Assembly: GCA_002172355.2 (NCBI GenBank)
Contig: NHGH02000038.1
Span: 31,962-37,639, forward strand
Reading direction: 5' to 3'
Length of the DNA stretch: 5,678 bases
Origin: Euryarchaeota archaeon TMED132
GTDB lineage: Archaea > Thermoplasmatota > Poseidoniia > Poseidoniales > Poseidoniaceae
Shown here: positions 1 through 5,178 of the stretch, piece after piece
Numbering within the stretch: the stretch's first letter is position 1
How the letters are laid out: the number at the start of each line of letters is the position of its first letter
Notes under the pieces: model-generated
The model's input: only the letters and a program-made list of their open reading frames with translations
Told to the model about the DNA's origin: nothing
The model's database searches: none
Position numbers and translations under genes: made by a program

Positions 1-1811
1 CGGAAGAATTCGAAAACTGTTTGTTCACTGGATTGGAGGTAATCAAGAAGCATTACCAATTCTTTGGCTGGCCCTTTTGTCTCTTGTCCGTCTTCTTCAT
101 CGGAATCTTCTGATTCTTCTTCAGGGAATTCGGTTACTTCGTCATTGTGTAATTCAGCATTTACTCCGATAATGGTAGTTCCGCCATCGTTTTCTTCTGA
201 TTCTCCAACAATGATCTTCGTTGTAACTCCTACTCCTCTTCCAAGCAGTTGTTGAATTGTTGTAACTCCGCCTCCAAGTGTGTAAGTATCGATATCTGTG
301 ACTTCTTGCCCGACTTCCACCAACTTGCTGGAGGAGTTTCCTGTTCTAATCAAAACAAGAATTGTCATGATTGAAGCGATGGGTACGAGGTAGAATAATG
401 CTGATGCGGTAAGATAAAATCCGCCAGAGGATGCAACTACATCTTCAACTGCAGATTCATTTACTGCGATTTCTGTAAATCCACCAATTAGCATTGTGAT
501 TGTTGAAGCAATTCCACCAAAGAGGATAAACCATACAGCTAAGTTAGCCTTGGAAGAATCTGCTAAGTTGTTACCAGATGCAAGCGGGTAGGATGCGAAA
601 ACGGTTGATGCCATCATCAAACCACCAATTGTGAACATGAAATTATTGTCAAGCATAACTGCCATGTCTCCCATCTTTGCAGTACCGGTAAATGTGTCCA
701 TGCTGGTAAAGTAACCACCAACTGCAAAGAGTGGTAGAACAAACATTGCCAAAGTGGCGGATAATGCTCCAGGATTCTTTAGAATTGCAGAAGAATTGGT
801 TGCTGCTGTTGCTAAAAGATTGTAGCATGTAGCAAGGATTGGTATTAGTGAAAAAGTCAGCAATAATGCCCCGATATTAGTCAAAAGGTCACTTGCCCCA
901 ACAGAACCTACAAAGAATGGTGGAACGGTGACAAATAGCAGTACCATGCCTGCATTCAATAGCGAGTTAGACCAAATTGGTGTTTGGGTTGTGTATGGAA
1001 TAATATGGTATGCAACTGCAAATATTAGTGCTAATGGGACCCATCCATTGAGGACTTGTTCTGCCATCCAAACTGTTTGGGTTGAGTCGAGGAACTCTCC
1101 AAGAAGGTAAATTGTTGAAGCGACTAACTTTGCTACAAGAGCCATGATAAAGAACCAAGCCGAAACAGAAGTTGTGCCATCTTTACGCATCGAGTAAGTT
1201 GCTAATGCATTGATTAGAACCGCGGTGAAAAGCATTGTTGTAACTCCGTAATCGATAATCATTGAAACAAAATCAAGTCTAGCCACTTCATCAGTAATGT
1301 CGACGAAAGAGAAGATGATTGGAATCAATATTAGGTTTAGAGAAAGAACCGCGGTGTATATCACTGCAACCATTGAAGCACTAGCCTCGCTTGCTAATCG
1401 ATTATTTGAACAACGAGATACTGCGACAAATGCTCCTCCTACCATTAGATAGAGAAAAGCGACTTTCAAGGTAGTCAATGTGAAGTCTTGTAATGCTGAG
1501 CCGTCATCATAAGACCACCCAATACTTGCTAGAGAGTCCAGAGCAGTAGGGTCATACTTGTGCCATATTGCTAAAAATCCTGAAATTGAGGCTAATAAGA
1601 ACCATCCTGAACCAAACTTCATCCATGTACGACTTCCGCTACCCGGTCTATCGCTGAATAAATCTACTAAACCAACCGGTGCTTTATTCATCAAGAATAA
1701 AGAGAATTGGCGCAAAGGTTCGCCCATTGTTCCTACACCATTTGTGGTGAAGTATGATGCTGCTAGTAGGGCGATTACAACTACTGTCGCTGAAATAAAA
1801 ACTGTCTCCAT
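1..1811 (-). CDS. Large polytopic membrane protein, possible histidine-poor relative of heme-copper oxidase subunit I (3' end outside window)
   Basis: The frame is open from the ATG at 1809-1811 to the left edge, giving 603 complete codons with the C-terminus missing. A GGAGGTG site at 1818-1824, six bases before the ATG, fixes the start. About 13 membrane segments are visible, roughly at residues 4-20, 67-84, 110-132, 146-170, 182-205, 216-238, 254-272, 284-303, 308-333, 347-367, 390-409, 424-445 and 465-488. A hydrophilic region follows, with a Glu/Asp-rich tract near 557-577. By eye, residues 60-445 follow C-family heme-copper oxidase subunit I (CcoN/NorB): the AYHIIPYTTQTPIWS stretch (267-281) resembles the CcoN YFVPKQ..RPVYS region, and MDTFTG plus FTIGG (371-397) resembles MSTFEG plus WTIGHVH. 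However, the only histidines are H84, H269 and H555, so heme and CuB ligation as in an oxidase is impossible. It sits 12 bases after a small membrane-protein gene and is probably cotranscribed with it. The membrane-protein call is firm; the oxidase relationship is a hypothesis, and an unrelated transporter-like protein is the alternative. Confidence 0.85.
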   Translation of the reverse strand, partial: METVFISATVVVIALLAASYFTTNGVGTMGEPLRQFSLFLMNKAPVGLVDLFSDRPGSGSRTWMKFGSGWFLLASISGFLAIWHKYDPTALDSLASIGWSYDDGSALQDFTLTTLKVAFLYLMVGGAFVAVSRCSNNRLASEASASMVAVIYTAVLSLNLILIPIIFSFVDITDEVARLDFVSMIIDYGVTTMLFTAVLINALATYSMRKDGTTSVSAWFFIMALVAKLVASTIYLLGEFLDSTQTVWMAEQVLNGWVPLALIFAVAYHIIPYTTQTPIWSNSLLNAGMVLLFVTVPPFFVGSVGASDLLTNIGALLLTFSLIPILATCYNLLATAATNSSAILKNPGALSATLAMFVLPLFAVGGYFTSMDTFTGTAKMGDMAVMLDNNFMFTIGGLMMASTVFASYPLASGNNLADSSKANLAVWFILFGGIASTITMLIGGFTEIAVNESAVEDVVASSGGFYLTASALFYLVPIASIMTILVLIRTGNSSSKLVEVGQEVTDIDTYTLGGGVTTIQQLLGRGVGVTTKIIVGESEENDGGTTIIGVNAELHNDEVTEFPEEESEDSDEEDGQETKGPAKELVMLLDYLQSSEQTVFEFF

Positions 1812-1817
1812 ACATCA

Positions 1818-1824
1818 CACCTCC
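1818..1824 (-). promoter_or_regulatory. Ribosome binding site of the large membrane protein, overlapping the previous stop
   Basis: GGAGGTG on the minus strand starts at the last base of the preceding TAG stop and lies six bases before the ATG at 1809-1811. It decides between two near-adjacent ATGs: the other, at 1813-1815, lies only two bases from the site and opens a short frame with no membrane-protein character. The overlap with the stop suggests translational coupling. Confidence 0.75.
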
Positions 1825-2096
1825 TATTCGACTACTACCTCTCCGATGAAGGTGGCTAAAATTGTTCCAATTCCAACTAAAAAGCCAATCAAGTAATACC
1901 AAATTCCACTACCGCCAAGATTGCCGATAAAAGGCACTATGTCACCAATTATTGGCATTGAATCCCAACCGAATACATTAGCAAATAAGGCAAATAAGCC
2001 AATAATTCCTACGAACATGAGAGTCAATACGACTCTTCCAAATGTTGGTTGTCCAGTTCCTACTGTTGTGTCTGGTAAAATCGCATTGTTTGACAT
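1824..2096 (-). CDS. Small two-helix membrane protein, unrecognised (90 residues)
   Basis: I do not recognise a family. The protein begins MSNNAILPDTT, with a short polar N-terminus of about 20 residues. A hydrophobic helix follows at about 22-40 (LTLMFVGIIGLFALFANVF), then a Gly/Pro/Ile loop, and a second helix at about 66-86 before the acidic end GEVVVE. There are no cysteines or histidines, so it is not a CuA- or heme-carrying subunit. The ATG at 2094-2096 is preferred because a GGTGA site lies four bases upstream; an in-frame GTG at 2157-2159 would add 21 polar residues encoded across a hairpin and lacks a clear ribosome binding site. The stop at 1824-1826 shares a base with the ribosome binding site of the large membrane protein, so the two are very likely made together. 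This suggests, but does not show, that it is a small accessory subunit of the same membrane complex. Confidence 0.8.
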   Translation of the reverse strand: MSNNAILPDTTVGTGQPTFGRVVLTLMFVGIIGLFALFANVFGWDSMPIIGDIVPFIGNLGGSGIWYYLIGFLVGIGTILATFIGEVVVE

Positions 2097-2100
2097 GTCT

Positions 2101-2105
2101 TCACC
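2101..2105 (-). promoter_or_regulatory. Ribosome binding site of the 90-residue protein
   Basis: GGTGA lies four bases upstream of the ATG at 2094-2096 and resembles the GGTGA-type sites before two other genes in this window. It supports the internal ATG over the upstream in-frame GTG at 2157-2159. Confidence 0.65.
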
Positions 2106-2107
2106 TA

Positions 2108-2124
2108 TGACCCCGTAGGGGTCA
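2108..2124 (-). promoter_or_regulatory. Short hairpin just upstream of a ribosome binding site
   Basis: The minus strand reads TGACCCC-TAC-GGGGTCA, a perfect seven-base-pair stem with a three-base loop. It ends two bases before the GGTGA site of the 90-residue protein gene, in the 86-base gap after the radical SAM gene. It could be a 5' leader structure affecting ribosome access, part of a transcription stop for the upstream gene, or an operator-like palindrome. There is no U-tract directly after it, which argues against a simple intrinsic terminator. The function is unknown; only the structure is seen. Confidence 0.5.
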
Positions 2125-2144
2125 ATCCGTCCACTGGAAGAGTA

Positions 2145-2155
2145 GTCATAAAGAT
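2145..2155 (-). promoter_or_regulatory. Possible weak TATA-like element
   Basis: The minus strand reads AATCTTTATGA-like A/T-rich sequence here, about 50-60 bases before the start codon of the 90-residue protein. An archaeal TATA box at this place would put transcription start about 25 bases downstream, close to the hairpin. The match is weak and no clear BRE is visible, so read-through from the radical SAM gene is equally possible. Confidence 0.2.
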
Positions 2156-2182
2156 TCACTAAAATCTGAGTTCAAAGATGGC

Positions 2183-3349
2183 CTAAAAAGAGCGTAATCT
2201 GTTGAGCAAATTACCACGCCTAGGCTTTGAAATCCCCAAAGGAACTGGTAAATCAGATTCTAATGCTAATTCTTCACGCCAAATCGCTTGGCATTCGCAT
2301 TCCAGCCCATCAAACTCTGCCAAATCTCCAGAGACGGCATAGTTCTCAATTGCAGTTACAACTTGACTATCACAAGACCCGCAATTATGTGCGCCCCTAA
2401 TCTTGCCACCTGCGGTTGGATGGATTATCAATCTGGAAATTTGGTCGGCGTCGCCATTGACTCCACCGTTTGGGTGGATTAATGGGTGGGCGCGGCGAAT
2501 CATCTCTACCAGAGACCAAAGCCATGGTGGTCTATACTCGTTATTTCTGTGAAGCCTATCGATAACTGTGCCTCTTTGAATATTCATTGGGTTGACTGAT
2601 ATTTCATCACTCTTTTCTGCTACTGCTGAGATCCATTTGACTCCATGTTCAAGTGCATCGTTCTCACTCATGAATGGTGGTTTGAACATTAGATATGTCT
2701 TAATTCTCAAGTTGAATTTTTGTAAGTTCGCGACCGCTCTATCCCAAGACTTAGTGGTGAATCCTTTGTTGACATGAAAACGTAATACTTCATCATCATA
2801 GGCTTCTAAGCCAATAGCTACTGAAAATTTGTCGTTGATAGAAGTCGCCCAAGCAAGTTTCTCTTCAGTCAATTGTTCACATCTACTTTCAACAATCAAT
2901 TCTTTACCCATCTCATGACAGTCTCTTAGAACTGTCTCTTGAAAATCAACTGGGATTTCTCTGTCTTCCAACAAAGACCCTGAAGTGTATACTTTGACCA
3001 TTTTGTGCTTCTTAAAATCATCAAAATCCGCTTTGGCTTTGTTCCATTGGGCATGGAGATTCTCGCTTGTGACATCATCTCTTGTGTCATTAAAATAGCC
3101 ACAGAAAGTACAACCGCTGGACCACCACCAATGGCAACCCTTGGTGCGCAAAATTACGGTGATTGCAGTACATGGCGTTCCATCGGCTAATGTTTCAGGA
3201 GTGTAATAGACCGTTGCTGGTTCATTACCATCCCAAGACTGTTGTTTGGCCTTGGCCCATGGAGTATTGGCAGGCGCTTTGACTAGGTCGTGAATACGAG
3301 CACCTTTGCCTCCTTCGCCGACTAAAGTCAAAGATTTGGGTGCTGCCAT
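2183..3349 (-). CDS. raSEA: Archaeosine biosynthesis radical SAM protein RaSEA
   Basis: RaSEA acts in the cytoplasm with ArcS. ArcS attaches lysine to preQ0 at position 15 of tRNA, and RaSEA then cleaves the lysine adduct to leave the formamidine group of archaeosine. In this 388-residue protein the radical SAM cluster motif is a C-x7-C-x2-C arrangement (C72, C80, C83) within CHWWWSSGCTFCGYFND, which I recall as the form typical of this family rather than the textbook C-x3-C-x2-C. Further landmarks are YTSGSLLE (121-128), VESRCEQL (153-160), LEAYDDEVL (181-189) and NPMNIQRGT (253-261). A C-terminal cysteine cluster follows (C323, C326 in HNCGSCDS and C351, C353 in LECECQ), probably binding metal. 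The length fits the family. The ATG has a strong AGGAGG site at 3356-3361, six bases away. The partner ArcS is not in the window. The family call is from memory of conserved motifs and is fairly secure. Confidence 0.85.
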   Translation of the reverse strand: MAAPKSLTLVGEGGKGARIHDLVKAPANTPWAKAKQQSWDGNEPATVYYTPETLADGTPCTAITVILRTKGCHWWWSSGCTFCGYFNDTRDDVTSENLHAQWNKAKADFDDFKKHKMVKVYTSGSLLEDREIPVDFQETVLRDCHEMGKELIVESRCEQLTEEKLAWATSINDKFSVAIGLEAYDDEVLRFHVNKGFTTKSWDRAVANLQKFNLRIKTYLMFKPPFMSENDALEHGVKWISAVAEKSDEISVNPMNIQRGTVIDRLHRNNEYRPPWLWSLVEMIRRAHPLIHPNGGVNGDADQISRLIIHPTAGGKIRGAHNCGSCDSQVVTAIENYAVSGDLAEFDGLECECQAIWREELALESDLPVPLGISKPRRGNLLNRLRSF

Positions 3350-3404
3350 AGAATTCCTCCTAAACTCGCGTACTGGGTATTGTGTTTCAAACCACCGATT
3401 AGAT

Positions 3405-4256
3405 TCATTGCTTAACCGGGGTAAAAATTATTGATGAACCTGCTTGAACAAATTGTCCTTTCGGGAATTGAGAATTTTTATCTTCTGCAGAAATGACTGC
3501 TGGTTTGAATTGGCTCGCTGGCACTCTAACATCAACTCGAGAACCAAGTCTAATCATTCCATATCGTTGACCTCTTCGCACCTTTGAATCAATTGAAAGC
3601 CATGGAACAATTGTACGAGCTAAAGCTCCTGAAATTTGACAAACTTCGATTCTTGTATCGTCTTCTGCCAAAAATACCGTCCTAACTCTCTCGTTATTCT
3701 CGCTTTCTTTTTTCATGGCAGGAAGAAATGGACCTCTCTTACGACCTTTACCGACTCTGTGCTCCATTCGCTCTATCACCGATTCAAATGGTGAGCGGTT
3801 GACGTGAACATCAAGAGGGGACATGAAAATTGCAATTCGCCATACATCCAAATCGGATTCTTCGCCCTCTTTTACCGCCTCAAAGCGTTGTTCTGTAGAA
3901 AATTTTAGGGGCTCTTCTAGTGGTTCGGGATACCAAGTTCCTGTTTGTGGGTCGTCCTCGATATTTGAATCGTCCATTTCCTTGGAAGATGGCCGGCGTC
4001 CTGTTGCTCGCTCTCTTTTTGCAAACATTACGTGCCCATCGGCTGGAGAAACAAGTATTCCTTCATCGGAAGGAATCGGTCGGTCTGGGTCTCTCCAGAA
4101 GTTGGCAAAAAATGCTGAAATCATCCAACATAAGATTCCAAATAAATGAACTAAACCATTCAATGAATCGATGGTAACTCCGATGATAATGGCACTTGTA
4201 CCCATCATAAAAGTGATCAAAACAGGGGCATGACCGCCTCGGGCCAATCCACTCAT
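3405..4256 (-). CDS. asd: Phosphatidylserine/archaetidylserine decarboxylase proenzyme
   Basis: This enzyme removes the carboxyl group of a serine headgroup on a membrane lipid, giving an ethanolamine headgroup; in archaea the likely substrate is archaetidylserine. Two N-terminal membrane segments (about 11-28 and 33-52) anchor it. They are followed by FWRDPDRPIP (53-62), SPADG (70-74, with D73), the SPLDVHVNR motif (146-154, with H151), a GPFLPA..KESENNER stretch (175-190) and GMIRLGSRVDVRVP (233-246). G238-S239 is the expected self-cleavage site that yields the pyruvoyl cofactor on a small alpha chain. All key residues are present. At 283 residues it is longer than the usual short archaeal form, mainly through a charged, acidic insertion at about 80-137. 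An AGGTGA site at 4261-4266 overlaps the stop of the coiled-coil gene, suggesting coupled translation. The symbol asd here means archaetidylserine decarboxylase, not aspartate-semialdehyde dehydrogenase. The serine lipid synthase gene is not in the window. Confidence 0.9.
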   Translation of the reverse strand: MSGLARGGHAPVLITFMMGTSAIIIGVTIDSLNGLVHLFGILCWMISAFFANFWRDPDRPIPSDEGILVSPADGHVMFAKRERATGRRPSSKEMDDSNIEDDPQTGTWYPEPLEEPLKFSTEQRFEAVKEGEESDLDVWRIAIFMSPLDVHVNRSPFESVIERMEHRVGKGRKRGPFLPAMKKESENNERVRTVFLAEDDTRIEVCQISGALARTIVPWLSIDSKVRRGQRYGMIRLGSRVDVRVPASQFKPAVISAEDKNSQFPKGQFVQAGSSIIFTPVKQ

Positions 4257-4260
4257 TCAA

Positions 4261-4266
4261 TCACCT
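4261..4266 (-). promoter_or_regulatory. Ribosome binding site of the decarboxylase, overlapping the coiled-coil stop
   Basis: AGGTGA covers part of the TAG stop (4265-4267) of the upstream gene and sits four bases before the ATG at 4254-4256. It fixes the decarboxylase start and points to translational coupling of the two genes. Confidence 0.7.
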
Positions 4267-5077
4267 AGTTGTCTGCCCATGGGTCAGAATCGTCTCCCCA
4301 AGTGGGCGCTGGAGCATCTGCTTTTGGCTCTTCAGGGGTTTTTTCTGCTTCGACTGGTTCTTCAGCAACGGCTTCTTCGGCAACCACTTCTTCAGCAGCA
4401 GCCTCGATTGCTTCATCGACTTCTTCTTCGTTGTAGTCTTTATCTTCATCAGCCTTGACTTTCTCAACTGGTGTAGCAGTTGCTTCGGCCTCTTCAATAG
4501 TCATTTCAGCGGCTCTAGCACTTACCATTTCTTCCATACGCTCGTCAAATGCTCGGGCCATATGTTGTGATTTTCTTTCTGCTTCTACTGCCTTTTCGAT
4601 CATTTCATAACGTTCCTTAATCGCCTTGTTAAGGTCTTCAAACAGTGACATGTGAGCGACATACCAGTCATCTCTTGCCTTCATTTCCGAGACGGCTAAT
4701 TTCAAATCGTCATCTAATTCAGTTGCAATGTTGAATATTTTACCCAGTCTGTCTTTTTCTCGTGAGTATTTTTCTTCCATCTTTTCGAGTTCAGGTTCAA
4801 GATGCTCGACTTTCTTGGAAGCCTTGACTGCTCTAAGTTCAAGTTCTCTAATTCTAACTTCTTTTTCAGATAATAGAGCTTCTTGGGTTTCTTTTTCGAT
4901 TTCTCTCTCAATAATTTCTTTCTCGAGAACTTCGATTTCAGCACGTGAATCCATCAAGTCTTTTTCTTGGCCTTCATATGCAGCGAATAACTTCTGCACA
5001 CGTTCTGTTTCTGTCGCCAATGCTTCTTCTAGTGCTTGAATCCTTATTTCAGGTGTAATGGTTCCTTCTTCGGTCAT
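4265..5077 (-). CDS. Coiled-coil protein with acidic C-terminal tail, function unknown (270 residues)
   Basis: I do not recognise a family. Residues about 10-110 are strongly heptad-like and charged (for example ALEEALATETERVQKL, then repeated EKE/ELE patterns), so a long coiled coil is expected. A linker with aromatic residues (RDDWYVAHMSLFEDL, 135-149) leads to a second helical stretch at about 150-195. From about 195 on the protein is a low-complexity Glu/Ala/Pro tail containing EEVVAEEAVAEEPVEAE (229-245). It ends in the tryptophan-bearing acidic peptide TWGDDSDPWADN (259-270). There is no signal peptide or membrane helix and no cysteine, so a soluble, elongated cytoplasmic protein is likely. 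The ATG at 5075-5077 has a GGTGAG site three bases upstream. It precedes the membrane-lipid decarboxylase with only eight bases between stop and start, so the two share expression; a role at the membrane or in cell shape is speculation. Confidence 0.85.
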   Translation of the reverse strand: MTEEGTITPEIRIQALEEALATETERVQKLFAAYEGQEKDLMDSRAEIEVLEKEIIEREIEKETQEALLSEKEVRIRELELRAVKASKKVEHLEPELEKMEEKYSREKDRLGKIFNIATELDDDLKLAVSEMKARDDWYVAHMSLFEDLNKAIKERYEMIEKAVEAERKSQHMARAFDERMEEMVSARAAEMTIEEAEATATPVEKVKADEDKDYNEEEVDEAIEAAAEEVVAEEAVAEEPVEAEKTPEEPKADAPAPTWGDDSDPWADN

Positions 5078-5087
5078 TTCCTCACCC

Positions 5088-5101
5088 GGAGGCTTGCCTC
5101 C
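5088..5101 (-). promoter_or_regulatory. Short inverted repeat upstream of the coiled-coil gene
   Basis: The minus strand reads GGAGGC-AA-GCCTCC, a perfect inverted repeat that can form a GGAGG/CCTCC stem with a four-base loop. It ends one base before the GGTGAG site of the coiled-coil gene. The 5' arm is itself a perfect GGAGG ribosome-binding sequence but lies about 19 bases from the ATG, too far to act directly. It could be a leader hairpin, a palindromic operator or part of the end of the pip transcript. No U-tract follows. Confidence 0.45.
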
Positions 5102-5169
5102 ACATTAGTCCACTCGCATTGAGCATATCAAGCCGACGCTTAATTAGGTCAGGAAATTGGTAAACTGAA

Positions 5170-5178
5170 GTAAATTAT
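5170..5178 (-). promoter_or_regulatory. Possible TATA-like element at the end of pip
   Basis: The minus strand has TATAATTTA spanning the pip stop codon, about 95 bases before the coiled-coil start. It resembles an archaeal TATA box and would suit a promoter for the coiled-coil/decarboxylase genes, but A/T-rich matches of this quality arise by chance. Confidence 0.25.

Noticed and set aside
1558..1896. Plus-strand open frame of 112 codons
   Set aside because: It lies antisense to the large membrane protein and the end of the small one, has Pro/Thr/Lys-rich composition typical of a shadow frame, and has no ribosome binding site.
1684..1902. Minus-strand frame including MYGDSFYFSDSS after the ATG at 1813-1815
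   Set aside because: It overlaps the true start of the membrane protein in another frame, and the product has no membrane or domain character.
2097..2159. GTG-initiated 21-residue N-terminal extension of the small membrane protein
   Set aside because: The internal ATG has a well-placed GGTGA site, while the extension would be translated through the hairpin and shows no clear site of its own.
3823..4177. Two overlapping plus-strand frames opposite the decarboxylase
   Set aside because: The decarboxylase motifs on the minus strand are unmistakable, and the plus-strand products are low-complexity antisense readings.
4261..5039. Lys-rich, Ser-rich and Leu-rich frames on both strands inside the coiled-coil gene
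   Set aside because: These are out-of-frame readings of repeated Glu and Ala codons; they lack starts with ribosome binding sites.
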